The position numbers were made by a program, and so were the translations under genes. Positions 48,765 to 57,433 of a DNA stretch of 64,000 nt are shown in pieces. The stretch is taken from positions 4,836,001 to 4,900,000 of the forward strand of contig LT549889.1 in NCBI GenBank assembly GCA_900078775.1. Direction: 5' to 3'. Position 1 is the stretch's first letter, and each line of letters opens with the position of its first letter. The notes beneath the pieces were generated by a model. The model had not been told where the DNA came from. It was given only the letters and a program-made list of their open reading frames with translations, and searched no databases. The stretch comes from Mycolicibacterium aurum (GTDB lineage: Bacteria > Actinomycetota > Actinomycetes > Mycobacteriales > Mycobacteriaceae).

Positions 48765-49558
48765 GTGGCAGGCCCGCTGCGAGGATTGCGTGTCGTCGAA
48801 TTGGCCGGCATGGGTCCTGGCCGCACGCGGCCATGATTCTGGGCGATCTGGGCGATCTGGGCGCCGACGTCGTGCGCGTCGACCGCCCATCGCCGGGGGC
48901 AGATGCCGTGCGGGACGCGATGCTGCGCAACCGCCGCTCGGTCACCGCCGACCTGAAATCCGATGAGGGGCGCCAGTTCGTGCTCGACCCGGTCGCCAAG
49001 GCCGATGTGCTGATCGAGGGTTTCCGGCCCGGTGTCACCGAACGTCTCGGGCTGGGGCCCGAAGACTGTGCCAAGGTCAACGAGAAGCTGGTCTACGCCC
49101 GGATGACCGGCTGGGGCCAGGAGGGCCCGCGGGCCCAGCAGGCCGGCCACGACATCAACTACATCTCGCTGAACGGCGTGCTGCACGCCGTCGGGCGTAA
49201 GGGTGAGAAGCCGGTGCCGCCGCTGAACCTGGCCGGCGACTTCGGTGGCGGGTCGATGTTCCTGCTGCTCGGCATCCTCTCGGCGCTGTGGGAGCGGCAG
49301 ACCTCGGGCAAGGGCCAGGTCGTGGACGCCGCGATGATCGACGGCTCCTCGGTGCTGATCCAGATGATCTGGGGCATGCGAGCTTTGGGTGTGTGGACCG
49401 ACGAGCGCGGGATTAACATGCTCGACACCGGCGCCCCGTACTACGACACGTATGAGACCGCCGACGGTAAATACTTCGCGATCGGCGCGATCGAGCCGCA
49501 GTTCTATGCCGAACTGCTGGCCAAACTGGGCCTGGATGCCGCGAAGCTGCCGGGGCAG
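48765..49558 (+). pseudogene. mcr: mcr (alpha-methylacyl-CoA racemase, CoA-transferase family III), frameshifted and truncated
   Basis: The start is intact (GTG behind GAGGAGG; AGPLRGLRVVELAGMGPG), but one C is missing at about 48818, so the frame shifts and stops. A 9-bp tandem duplication (GGCGATCTG twice) follows at about 48842-48859. The remaining frame keeps AGHDINYISLNG and NLAGDFGGGSMFLL with the catalytic His and Asp, then breaks off after KLGLDAAKLPGQ at 49558. About 100 C-terminal residues are replaced by unrelated DNA. Mcr epimerises 2-methylacyl-CoA in sterol and branched-chain degradation. Three separate lesions make it a clear pseudogene. Confidence 0.88.
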
Positions 49559-49950
49559 ACACGAAGTTTGAGAAGCCACAGCTTTCAAGCATTGCACCAG
49601 CTGCTTAGGGAGCTGAGTAGCCCGCTCCTCCCGACATCGAGCTCAAGCAAGCGGCAAAGCGATCGCCTATCGTCTTCACTATTTAGGGTGTCTTGCGTAC
49701 TGGCGTAGGCGACGAAGTGGGCGACCAGGCGTCCCGTGCTGAGGAACGGTCATCTTTGACGTCGGTCAGGTCGGCGACCCGAGATACCCGGTGGCTGCCC
49801 CCGGCTCTGGCGGCGACGACGGCGCCGAAGCTAGGCGTGGTGGAGCCGGACGCACCGGCGCAGCTGCCCAAGAGCGAGCCGCGGACAGCACCAACCCAGG
49901 CGAAGTCTCGGGCCGTTCCGATACTCGCGTCGGCCTTGCGGCGGGCGCGA
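49559..49950. other. AT-richer unassigned DNA beyond the mcr break
   Basis: The stretch right after the mcr truncation (about 49559-49690) is visibly less GC-rich than its surroundings and has codon usage unlike either flank. A minus-strand frame reads LVAHFVAYASTQDTLN and ends SSLSSWCNA, but it has no start and no known relatives that I can name. No inverted terminal repeats or transposase motifs were found. It looks like the scar of an insertion or rearrangement. Confidence 0.5.
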
Positions 49951-50319
49951 CTACGCCTGACCCAAACTCGGCCGGTAATCAGCCGCCTCGGCCTCGGCGG
50001 CAAGCAATGCGCCCAGCTCACCCTCCTGCTGGGCGACAAACACACCGATAACCTGCCGGCATACCTCCGGCACGCTCACCCCACGCATTCTCGCAATACG
50101 GTTCAGCCCGACCAGCATTGACGTAGACACGTGAAACTGCACAGCGAACTGACCGCACGAACCATCCTCAGGCGGAGATCCCGGACCGACCACCACGGGT
50201 TCATCCACCCCGTACTCGCTCAGCTCAGCAGCCCGAGCTCGCTCGACAACCCCACCATCAGAGCCGCCGCCAACGCCGTCGGCCGCGCCCCGGAACTCCT
50301 CATGACTGAACAAACCCAT
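49951..50319 (-). CDS. Hypothetical protein, orphan in the eroded region
   Basis: A 122-residue frame from ATG 50319. The N-terminal half is glycine/alanine-rich and low-complexity. The C-terminal half (FHVSTSMLVGLNRIARMRGV then SVPEVCRQVIGVFVAQQEGE) looks like a short helical domain, perhaps ribbon-helix-helix-like or a small plasmid-type protein. There is no recognised homologue family. It lies between two pseudogenes, so it may be a leftover of a mobile element. Codon choice fits a real gene only moderately. Confidence 0.45.
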   Translation of the reverse strand: MGLFSHEEFRGAADGVGGGSDGGVVERARAAELSEYGVDEPVVVGPGSPPEDGSCGQFAVQFHVSTSMLVGLNRIARMRGVSVPEVCRQVIGVFVAQQEGELGALLAAEAEAADYRPSLGQA

Positions 50320-50689
50320 TCCGCCCACGCTAGACCTCGCAGAATTCTCAGGCCGCCAACCGCACGACGCCGATCGCGAGAAACCTGGGCCAGCGAAGCG
50401 GCGCCGCAGTCGTAGAGAGGAAGCGGTCGGGGGTCAGTCCGGCCGGTAGGGGCTGTCGACCCAGCCGGCGTCGACGGCGAGGAGGCTGGGCCGGTACCCG
50501 GCAAGGAAGCCGCGCTACGAGTGGTGCGCTGCCGGCTACCGCGCCGGAGGCGGTGACGGCGCCGGCTCGGGTTCCGGCCCACCCTCGGGACCATCCATCA
50601 CGCCATCGAACAGCGGGCGATGTAGCCCCGCAAACCTGGGCATGGCTGGGCCGGGAATGTAAGGGTCCTGGCGCCGCGTTGAGTGCTGC
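50320..50689. other. No confident gene
   Basis: Several overlapping frames occur on the minus strand, including one at 50536-50692 ending in proline-rich sequence. Its ATG shares the CATG of the lipoprotein start on the other strand, leaving no space for ribosome sites. I see nothing I can support here. Confidence 0.4.
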
Positions 50690-50941
50690 ATGGCAACAAA
50701 CACCTTGACCAGACGGTTCTCGATAGCGGTAGGCGGTGCCGCCGTCATCGCGATGATCGGCTTCACCGCGGCATGCAGTACCGACAGCGAAACACCCGAG
50801 CAGTCCCCGACGACCACCACGGAGTCCTCGCTGACGCCGACCGAGAAGTCGATCAAGCCCGCCCCGGGGCCTTTCACTCCGCCGGTGACGGCGCCGCAGC
50901 AGACGGTCCGGGCGCCGAACGAGCCCATCGACCGGGGCTGA
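50690..50941 (+). CDS. Small lipoprotein, copy 1
   Basis: An 83-residue precursor: TLTRRFSIAVGGAAVIAMIG then FTAACSTDSE. The lipobox TAAC gives a short Thr/Pro-rich mature peptide with TTTTESSLTPTEKSI and a C-terminal VTAPQQTVRAPNEP. It has no recognised domain. It is nearly the same as the protein at 55140-55391, including length, so the two are a recent duplication 4.4 kb apart. Likely surface-anchored; function unknown. Confidence 0.85.
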   Translation: MATNTLTRRFSIAVGGAAVIAMIGFTAACSTDSETPEQSPTTTTESSLTPTEKSIKPAPGPFTPPVTAPQQTVRAPNEPIDRG

Positions 50942-50943
50942 GT

Positions 50944-51290
50944 TCACGCGCGCGTCGTGACCGCGGAGATCGACACCCACAGGGCATCGATCTCGGCGCG
51001 CGCGCGCGTTCCAGGCTCTCCTGGGCCAACGGTCGCAGGTGCGCCATGCGGGCGTCGTCGGCGGCCATGGTCAACTCGGCCACGATGATCCGCGGCTCCA
51101 AACCGGTCAGCGAAACCGCTTGAGCGATCCAGGATTCCGCATGATCCCAACCATGCTTCGGAGTGCCCTCCCGGTAGCCTCCGCCGCGGCTTTCGATCAC
51201 GACGAACTCGGTCCCGGCTCGAGCCGTCAGCGCGCGGCTCACCGATCGCTCGGCGCGGACCGAGGAGTCGATGTGCAGGAGAGTGCTCAT
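50944..51290 (-). pseudogene. FMN-dependent NADH-azoreductase (AzoR-like), deleted and frameshifted
   Basis: The N-terminus matches AzoR (STLLHIDSSVRAERSVSRALT) but jumps directly to the later part of the family (FVVIESRGGGYREGTPKHGW), so about 100 internal residues of the flavodoxin fold are missing. Near the 3' end the frame breaks in a 13-base GC-alternating tract (50996-51008). The expected ending ERARAEIDALWVSISAVTTRA is only read if one CG dinucleotide is removed. The start overlaps the stop of the dioxygenase gene (ATGA), so it was once the second gene of that operon. Confidence 0.8.
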
Positions 51291-52192
51291 GATCTGTTCT
51301 TTGGAGCTCTAGGGGCCATACACGGGTCGGTGTCCAGCGCTTGCAGGACGAAGTCGTAGCGGGCCACCAGGAAGGGCTGATCCATCTGCTGATCGTCGGG
51401 GCCGGTACCGGCCAGGTGTTCGACGAATCCGACGACGAGTTCGTCCTGGACGCCGAAGACGACGTCGGTGTCCAGGTAGTCGGTGCCGTACTGAAACAGA
51501 TGCGTGATCAGCCGGTGGTAGCCGGGCGCCTCAAGCAAGCAGTGGACGTGGGCGGGCCGGTAGGCGCTGATGTCCGTTGCCTTGATGAGTCTTCCGACCG
51601 GGCCGTCCATCGGGATGGTGTAACCGAGCGGGGCGATCGTGCGCACGCAGTAGGTGCCGTCGCAGCGGGTGGAGTACTTGGCTCGTAGCCGGGCTTCGTC
51701 GAGTTCGGCGTACTGCGCTTCGTAGGTCCCGGTGGCGTCGGCCTGCCACACGTCCAGGATCGCGCCGGCGATCGGGGTACCTGCGGTGTCGGTGACAGTG
51801 CCGGTGATGAACAGCGGTGTCCCTTCGACACCGTCGGACATGTCGAATCCGAACGGGGCCGGTGGGGAGCCGTCGATGTAGAACGGGCCCAGGACGGTCG
51901 CCGGGGTCGCGGGCGCCGGGAGCCGGTTGTTCATCTGAACGACGAGGGTGCTCAAGCCGAACACGTCGGAGGCGAGGATGAATTCCTGGCGCTTGTCGGT
52001 GCTGATCCTGCCGACCTCGGTGAGCCAGTCGACGGCGGCCATCCACTCCTCGGTGGTCAGCCCGACCTCGCGGGCGTAGTCGTGGATATGGCGGACCAGG
52101 ACGCTCATGAGTTCGGCCGTACGCGGCGAGTAAGCAGTCGCCCAACGTTTGACGGCCAGATCGGTGATGTTGTCCTCGGTGACGAAGGCCAT
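51287..52192 (-). CDS. Intradiol ring-cleavage dioxygenase (catechol/hydroxyquinol 1,2-dioxygenase-like)
   Basis: A 301-residue non-haem iron(III) dioxygenase. The iron ligands are visible: Tyr in ADATGTYEAQYAE, Tyr in PLGYTIPMDGPVG, and two His in RPAHVHCLLEAPGYHRLITH. An N-terminal dimerisation helix domain and the VLGPFYIDGSPP linker are also present. It cleaves a catechol-type ring between the hydroxyls to a muconate; hydroxyquinol-type activity is suggested by the N-terminal style but not proven. ATG 52192 follows GAGGAAG. Nothing links it to the operator regulon. Confidence 0.93.
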   Translation of the reverse strand: MAFVTEDNITDLAVKRWATAYSPRTAELMSVLVRHIHDYAREVGLTTEEWMAAVDWLTEVGRISTDKRQEFILASDVFGLSTLVVQMNNRLPAPATPATVLGPFYIDGSPPAPFGFDMSDGVEGTPLFITGTVTDTAGTPIAGAILDVWQADATGTYEAQYAELDEARLRAKYSTRCDGTYCVRTIAPLGYTIPMDGPVGRLIKATDISAYRPAHVHCLLEAPGYHRLITHLFQYGTDYLDTDVVFGVQDELVVGFVEHLAGTGPDDQQMDQPFLVARYDFVLQALDTDPCMAPRAPKNRS

Positions 52193-52411
52193 GGAGCTTC
52201 CTCGGGGTGCTCGTGCTGGGATTGCGGTGGTTGTCAGCGCTTTCACCGATCATCCTGACGGGGCGGTGCACCCGGGCCCAGGCAGCGGTTTTCCTAGCAC
52301 CGGCAGGGCCACTCGGCGCGGCGGCACAGCCCCATCCAGAGAACATCTGGGTGACAAGGGTGGTGCTGACACTGCCTGGATACCCGTACCTCGCGCCGCG
52401 ACGCTTGTCGT

Positions 52412-52522
52412 ATGCCCGCTGCCCCGGATCGCCACCGTGAATTCTTCAAGCAGACAGCGCTTTCCATTGCGCGCATCGTGCTTCTCACCGCGGTGCTGCT
52501 TGTGGTGGTGTACGTGATGTGA
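52412..52522 (+). CDS. Possible 36-residue single-membrane-span peptide
   Basis: ATG 52412 opens PAAPDRHREFFKQTALS followed by IARIVLLTAVLLVVVYVM and a stop. That is a charged head and one hydrophobic helix. The ribosome site is poor, and the stretch is an intergenic region between the dioxygenase and the convergent XRE gene. The clean membrane-helix pattern is the only support. Confidence 0.35.
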   Translation: MPAAPDRHREFFKQTALSIARIVLLTAVLLVVVYVM

Positions 52523-52536
52523 CGCCGGGCGACGTG

Positions 52537-53361
52537 TCAGACCACGTCGGGCAGCCTGCACCAGCTCAGCTCATGCAACGCGGCTTCCGACGGCGAACCA
52601 GGGTCGGCCCAGAAGACCACCATGATGTACTCGCTGCCGCGCAGGGCCAGTTGCTGGAAATGCAGGTCGAGCGGCCCGACCAGCGGATGGTTGATCGACA
52701 GCAGGCCGCGGCCGTGACGCCGGACGTCATAGGTGGCCCACAGCGCGCGGAAGTGCGCACTGCGCGAGCGCAATTCCTCGATCAACGCGTCCATTCCGGG
52801 ATCCGGGTGGTGGCTGGCGAAGTCACGGAGCCAGCGCACCGCCCATGCCGTCAAACCCTCCCAGTCCCGGCAGAATTCGCGCATGTGCTCGTCGAGGAAC
52901 AGGCTGCGCACCGGATTTCCGCCGACCGCGAAGCTCTCCGACAGCGCCGCGGCACACCCGTTGGCCATCACCACGGTCGCGGAACTGTCATGAATGCTCG
53001 CCGGCGACATGTGCCAGCCGTCGACCAGGGCCTGGAGCGCAGGATTGACCGGCTGGCACGGCTTGACGTCTGATGGTCGGGACGCCGAGTGCGCCAACAG
53101 ATGCCGTAGATACGCGGCCGCGTCGGGACTGAGGCGCAAGGTGCCGGCGATGGCGTCGAGCACCTGGTCGGACGGCCGTTCACGCCCTTGCTCGATGCGG
53201 TGGTAGTAGTCGACGCTGATACCGGCGAGGCTCGCCACCTCTTCCCGGCGCAGTCCCGTCACCCGGCGTCGGCGTCCGGTCGGCAGACCGACATCGCTCG
53301 GTTGAACCTTGGCGCGATGTTGTCGGAGAAACTCCGCGAAAGGCGTGTTTCTGCTGGGCAC
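52537..53361 (-). CDS. XRE-family regulator with MmyB-like ligand-binding domain
   Basis: A 274-residue regulator. The N-terminal XRE helix-turn-helix reads VTGLRREEVASLAGISVDYY then HRIEQGRERPSDQVLDAIA. A PAS-like MmyB ligand-binding domain follows, with CRDWEGLTAWAVRWLRDFA and DVRRHGRGLLSINHPLVGPL. This large actinobacterial family usually regulates a nearby oxidoreductase. Its likely targets are neighbouring genes, perhaps the dioxygenase or the SDR at 54207. The family call is firm. Confidence 0.93.
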   Translation of the reverse strand: MPSRNTPFAEFLRQHRAKVQPSDVGLPTGRRRRVTGLRREEVASLAGISVDYYHRIEQGRERPSDQVLDAIAGTLRLSPDAAAYLRHLLAHSASRPSDVKPCQPVNPALQALVDGWHMSPASIHDSSATVVMANGCAAALSESFAVGGNPVRSLFLDEHMREFCRDWEGLTAWAVRWLRDFASHHPDPGMDALIEELRSRSAHFRALWATYDVRRHGRGLLSINHPLVGPLDLHFQQLALRGSEYIMVVFWADPGSPSEAALHELSWCRLPDVV

Positions 53362-53464
53362 TTCACCAGGGTAGGGGGAGTGCTATCCGGCCACCAGCAG
53401 CAGAATTCACAGAAGTTCATGTGCGAGAGGCACTGTGGCTGCCGATCCGCGGCAGGACCAGCGG

Positions 53465-54043
53465 TCAGCGCACCCCGTCGAAGGTGAGCGTCAGCAGTGC
53501 GTCGATGTGCTGCGGCTCGATCGGCATGTCGTGGAACAGCCGGTATTCGATGACCCCGTAGAGCACATCGCGCAGCGTCGCCACGTCGGCGTCGGGACGT
53601 ATCTCGCCGCGTTCTTGGGCCAGGGCCGCCCGCGCGGTGAACCCTTTGATGTTGGGTTCGATGACCTGCTCGTGGACGGCCTGCAACAGGCCGGGGTCGG
53701 ACTGACCGGCGGCGATGACACCCCGGTATGCCGCTCCGAAACTCGTGGTCGCGATCAGGTCCACGATGCCGACCAGCTGCTCCCGCAGGTCGGTGACCAT
53801 GTCACCGGTGTCGGGAAACACGACGACCGGATTGAGACTCTGGATCGCGGCCTCGAGCACCACCGCACCCTTGGACGGCCACCAGCGGTAGATCGTCTGC
53901 TTGCCGCAGCCCGCCCGCTTGGCGATCGCCTCGACCGAGACGTTGTCGTAGCCGAGTTCGCCTACCAGTTCCAGCGCGGCCTCGAGAATCGCCCGCCGCG
54001 AGTGCTCGTTGCGTCGGCTGGGATCGGGTGGAGGCGGCGGCAT
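53465..54043 (-). CDS. TetR-family regulator
   Basis: A 192-residue TetR protein: AILEAALELVGELGYDNVSV then AKRAGCGKQTIYRWWPSKGA as the DNA-binding domain, with the C-terminal domain of the TetR_C_33-like kind. It is divergent from the SDR at 54207 and most likely controls it. It is unrelated to the operator palindromes of region 1; no such copy lies within 15 kb. Confidence 0.93.
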   Translation of the reverse strand: MPPPPPDPSRRNEHSRRAILEAALELVGELGYDNVSVEAIAKRAGCGKQTIYRWWPSKGAVVLEAAIQSLNPVVVFPDTGDMVTDLREQLVGIVDLIATTSFGAAYRGVIAAGQSDPGLLQAVHEQVIEPNIKGFTARAALAQERGEIRPDADVATLRDVLYGVIEYRLFHDMPIEPQHIDALLTLTFDGVR

Positions 54044-54095
54044 GGCAGCACACTAACGCCGCACGCGCCCCAGAGACAACACGAGACGTGCCGTC

Positions 54096-54124
54096 TTGAC
54101 CGGAGACGAGACGTATCGTATTGT
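54096..54124 (+). promoter_or_regulatory. Promoter of the SDR at 54207 (predicted)
   Basis: TTGACC, a 17-base spacer and TATTGT fit a primary sigma-factor promoter in the divergent TetR/SDR gap. AGACG-TGC-CGTCT at about 54085-54097 is a short inverted repeat overlapping the -35 and could be the TetR site. Confidence 0.5.
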
Positions 54125-54206
54125 CAGAGGGTCGGCCGAGTGCCGGTGCCCTCTCCGGCCTCCCATCGGGTGAGCACGGGCAAGCCGTACAAGAAGTGGA
54201 GCTCCG

Positions 54207-54950
54207 ATGTCAGCACTGGCAGGTAAGACGGCCCTCGTCACCGGGGCGACATCGGGCATCGGCCTCGCCGGGGCGCGGGCGCTCGCCGGGGACGGCGCGC
54301 ACGTGGTCCTCGTCGGGCGGCGTCAGGACGCTCTCGACGACGCCGTGGCCGGCATCGGTGGCCAGAACGCCAGCGCCATTTCCGCCGACGTGACGGAACC
54401 GGCCGACCTCGTCCGCGTCGCGGCCACCATCGAGGCTCAGGGGGGCGGGCTCGACATCGTCTTCGCCAATGCAGGTATCGCCGAGGTAGCGCCGTTGGGG
54501 GAGATCACCCGGGACCATTACGCACGGACGTTCAATACCAACGTCGGCGGGATCATCTTCACCGTCCAGGCTGCCCTTCCCCTGCTCAATGACGGCGCTT
54601 CGGTGATCCTGTGTGGTTCCGCCGGTGATGTGAAGGCCTCGCCGGGCACAAGCGTCTACGCCGCATCCAAGACCGCTATCCGCTCGCTGGCCCGAAGTTG
54701 GGCCGCCGAACTCGTCGACCGCAGGATTCGCGTCAATGTCGTAGCCCCGGGACTCACCGAGACTCCCGGGCTGGCCGGCCTCTTCGAGGGAGCCGATGCA
54801 GCGCTGCAGGACTTGACCGCCACCGTGCCGATGAAGCGGCGCGCACGTCCGGAGGAAATCGGCGGTGTGATCGCCTTCCTGGCCTCTTCCGCCAGCACGT
54901 ACATCACCGGCGCGGAGATCTACGTCGATGGCGGAGCCAGCCAATTCTGA
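54207..54950 (+). CDS. Short-chain dehydrogenase/reductase (classical SDR)
   Basis: A 247-residue SDR with VTGATSGIGLAGARALAGDG, the NAG motif FANAGIAEVAPLG, catalytic Ser in LCGSAGDVKASPGTS and YAASK, ending TGAEIYVDGGASQF. It would reduce a ketone or oxidise an alcohol with NAD(P)H; the substrate is unknown. It is adjacent to and divergent from a TetR gene, a common arrangement for detoxification reductases. It is less related to the HSD10-like SDRs of region 1. Confidence 0.93.
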   Translation: MSALAGKTALVTGATSGIGLAGARALAGDGAHVVLVGRRQDALDDAVAGIGGQNASAISADVTEPADLVRVAATIEAQGGGLDIVFANAGIAEVAPLGEITRDHYARTFNTNVGGIIFTVQAALPLLNDGASVILCGSAGDVKASPGTSVYAASKTAIRSLARSWAAELVDRRIRVNVVAPGLTETPGLAGLFEGADAALQDLTATVPMKRRARPEEIGGVIAFLASSASTYITGAEIYVDGGASQF

Positions 54951-55139
54951 CACCAGGGCGGCAATACTTTTCATTGTCGTGGTCAGGATTCACACACTTC
55001 GGTGGCCACAATGCCAATACTCGCGCGAAAGTCCGCACGCATTGTGCGGCGCGCGATTTGGATCAGGAAGTGGCGCAAACACCGTATGCACGTCGGGGCC
55101 GAAATGTGCATATACCCAGCGACGGTAAGGAACCCGAAG

Positions 55140-55391
55140 ATGGCACCGAATACCCTGACTCGTCGGCTCTCGGCAGCGGTAGGCGGTGCCGCCATCCTCG
55201 CGATGATCGGCTTCACCGCCGCGTGCGGCACCGACACTGACAGCCCGGAACCGACACCGACCACCACCACGGAGTCCTCGCTGACACCGACCGAAAAGTC
55301 GATCAATCCCGGCGCCGAGCACTTCACCCCGCCGGTGACGGCGCCGCAGCAGACGGTCCGGGCCCCGAACGCGCCGGTCTTCCGCGACTGA
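55140..55391 (+). CDS. Small lipoprotein, copy 2
   Basis: An 83-residue precursor almost identical in plan to that at 50690-50941: NTLTRRLSAAVGGAAILAMI, lipobox FTAACGTD, then TTTTESSLTPTEKSINPG and VTAPQQTVRAPNAPV. ATG 55140 has GTAAGGAA upstream. In-frame sequence before it is arginine-rich and not protein-like. Unknown surface function. Confidence 0.85.
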   Translation: MAPNTLTRRLSAAVGGAAILAMIGFTAACGTDTDSPEPTPTTTTESSLTPTEKSINPGAEHFTPPVTAPQQTVRAPNAPVFRD

Positions 55392-55444
55392 CTGCATCAC
55401 GCCCAGAAGGACTTAGCAGACAAGGGATCAGGGGCGGCAGTCAC

Positions 55445-57433
55445 CTAACGGGACTGGGGGTCGGTGACGATCTCGACGAGCGCCGGCCCGGGATACGCGA
55501 GGGCCTCGGTGATCGCCGAGGCGAGGTCGGCGGGGTCGGTCACGCGGACGGCGTGCGCGCCGCAGTTGCGGGCGAAGGCCGCGAAATCCGGGTTGTGCAA
55601 CGAGGTCTGCCATACCGCGTACTCGGCGGCCCGCTGTTCGTCGCTGATCTTCGCCAGTTCGCCGTTGTTGAGCAGAATGTGGGTGATGTTCATCCCGTAC
55701 TTGACCGCCGTGGTGATCTCAGCCAGGTACTGGCCGAATCCGCCGTCGCCGGTGACCGTCACGATGGGCCGGTCCGGGGCGGCGGCCCAGGCGCCCATGG
55801 CGGCGGGGAAGCCGAAACCGATGGACCCGAGATAGCCCGACATCAGGACCGACTGCTGCTTCGTCTCGAAGTACCGGCCGAACGAATACGCGTGATCGCC
55901 GACGTCGACCGCGATGACCGCGTCGGCGGGCAGCACGTCGTTGAGCGCCTCGATGACCGCGGCAGCGGGTACGCCGCGGTCGGTCCGCGCCGCCGCCCGC
56001 CGTGTCTTCTCGCCCCGCCAGACGGTCCACCGCTCGGCCACCTCGGGACGTTGGTCCACCAGCTCCGGGTGCACACGCAACCCGGCACACAAAGCAGCGC
56101 AGCACATTCCGACGTCACCGAGTAGCGGCACCGTGACCGGCTTGAACCGGCCGAGCGTCAGCGGGTCGGTGTCGATCTGGATTGTCGGCTTGTACGCCGA
56201 GATGCCGGTGTGGTCGGAGAACGACGCACCGAACACGAGCAGCAGGTCGGCCTTGTTCATCATCCAGGAGGCCACCGGGGTGCCCGAGCGGCCCAGCACA
56301 CCGCAGGCCAGCGGATGGGAATCGGAGATCTGCCCTTTGGCCTTGAATGTGGTCAGCACCGGGGCATTCAGGGCCTCGGCGAGGGCGACCACGGCCTCCA
56401 TGTCGTGTTTCGCGCCGGCCCCGACAATCACCACCGGTCGGGTCGCTGCGGTGATCTGGTCCAGGGCCTGCCGTAACGGTTCGGTCGGAGGGCCCGTCCG
56501 CAGATCCGGCATGCGGCCCTGCGGACCGGATACCGGCTGACCGGGTGCCTCCAACACCTGGACGTCGTCAGGTATGACCAAATGGCCTACTCCGCGTTGC
56601 AGGATCGCGTGCTTGAGTGCCAACGTCATCAGTTCGCCGTGCTCTGACCCGGCCCGCACCATCTGCGAGTAGACAGCCACATCGGCGAAGGCGGCGAGCA
56701 GATCGATGTCCTGAAATGCACCCTTGCCCGCCACCGACGAGTTGACGTTTCCCGATAGCGCCAGCACCGGCACTCGATCGGATTTCGCGTCGTACAGTCC
56801 GGTCAGCAGGTTCGTCGAACCCGGCCCGGCGATCCCGAAGCACGCTGCGGGGCGCCCGGTGAGCTTCCCGTAGGCCGCGGCGGCGAAAGCCGCGGCGCCC
56901 TCGTGCCGGACGCCGAAGTACTGGAGTTTCCCGGCAGTTTCCGCGCGGTGAAGAGCCTCGGCGACACCCAGATTGGAGTGGCCCACCATGCCGAACACGG
57001 TGTCCACACCCCATTCGGCCATCGTCTCCACGAGGACGTCACTGACAGTCCGGGTGTGGGGGAGCGGCGGCGCGGCGGCGACGTAGATGCCGTCGTCACG
57101 GGCCTCTACCGAGTAGGTAGGGACGTCGAAATCGGGTCCTCCGGCAGCCTCGCCGGTGAAGGGGTCGAAGTCGAAGCCATGCCAAGGGCAGCGGATCTTG
57201 TCGTTCTCCACCGTGCCCTGCCCGAGCGGACCGCCCTGGTGCGGGCAGCGGTTGTCGATGGCGCCGTAACGGCCGTGCAGTTTGGTCACCGCGACGGTCT
57301 TGAGTCCCACCGGGCACACCCGCACCTCACCCTCGGCGAAATCGTTCGAATCGGCGACCTTGTGCCAGTCCAGGTTTCGTTGCCGGACAGCGAGGCCGTC
57401 GCGTTCGTCGGGAGTATGGTCTGTACTGGTCAC
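55445..57433 (-). CDS. Rieske domain fused to a thiamine-diphosphate-dependent enzyme
   Basis: A 662-residue fusion. Residues about 20-115 are a Rieske [2Fe-2S] domain with CPHQGG (Cys63, His65) and CPWHGFDFD (Cys82, His85). Residues about 125-660 are a complete acetolactate-synthase/pyruvate-oxidase-type ThDP enzyme: the catalytic Glu in FGVRHEGAAAFAAAAYG, GIAGPGSTNLLTG, and the ThDP/Mg motif TVTGDGGFGQYLAEITTAVK. GTG 57433 overlaps the upstream gene's stop (GTGA). An attached Rieske domain suggests that the 2-oxoacid carbanion is oxidised through an iron-sulfur centre instead of being condensed. The substrate is unknown. Confidence 0.9.
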   Translation of the reverse strand: MTSTDHTPDERDGLAVRQRNLDWHKVADSNDFAEGEVRVCPVGLKTVAVTKLHGRYGAIDNRCPHQGGPLGQGTVENDKIRCPWHGFDFDPFTGEAAGGPDFDVPTYSVEARDDGIYVAAAPPLPHTRTVSDVLVETMAEWGVDTVFGMVGHSNLGVAEALHRAETAGKLQYFGVRHEGAAAFAAAAYGKLTGRPAACFGIAGPGSTNLLTGLYDAKSDRVPVLALSGNVNSSVAGKGAFQDIDLLAAFADVAVYSQMVRAGSEHGELMTLALKHAILQRGVGHLVIPDDVQVLEAPGQPVSGPQGRMPDLRTGPPTEPLRQALDQITAATRPVVIVGAGAKHDMEAVVALAEALNAPVLTTFKAKGQISDSHPLACGVLGRSGTPVASWMMNKADLLLVFGASFSDHTGISAYKPTIQIDTDPLTLGRFKPVTVPLLGDVGMCCAALCAGLRVHPELVDQRPEVAERWTVWRGEKTRRAAARTDRGVPAAAVIEALNDVLPADAVIAVDVGDHAYSFGRYFETKQQSVLMSGYLGSIGFGFPAAMGAWAAAPDRPIVTVTGDGGFGQYLAEITTAVKYGMNITHILLNNGELAKISDEQRAAEYAVWQTSLHNPDFAAFARNCGAHAVRVTDPADLASAITEALAYPGPALVEIVTDPQSR

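Noticed and set aside
48122..49597. Minus-strand open frame of 491 codons
   Set aside because: It lies opposite the Mas, CAP and mcr genes, with low-complexity shadow composition.
50536..50692. Minus-strand 51-codon frame ending in proline-rich sequence
   Set aside because: Its ATG shares the CATG with the lipoprotein start on the opposite strand, leaving no room for a promoter or ribosome site for both. The lipoprotein has a duplicate elsewhere and is clearly real.
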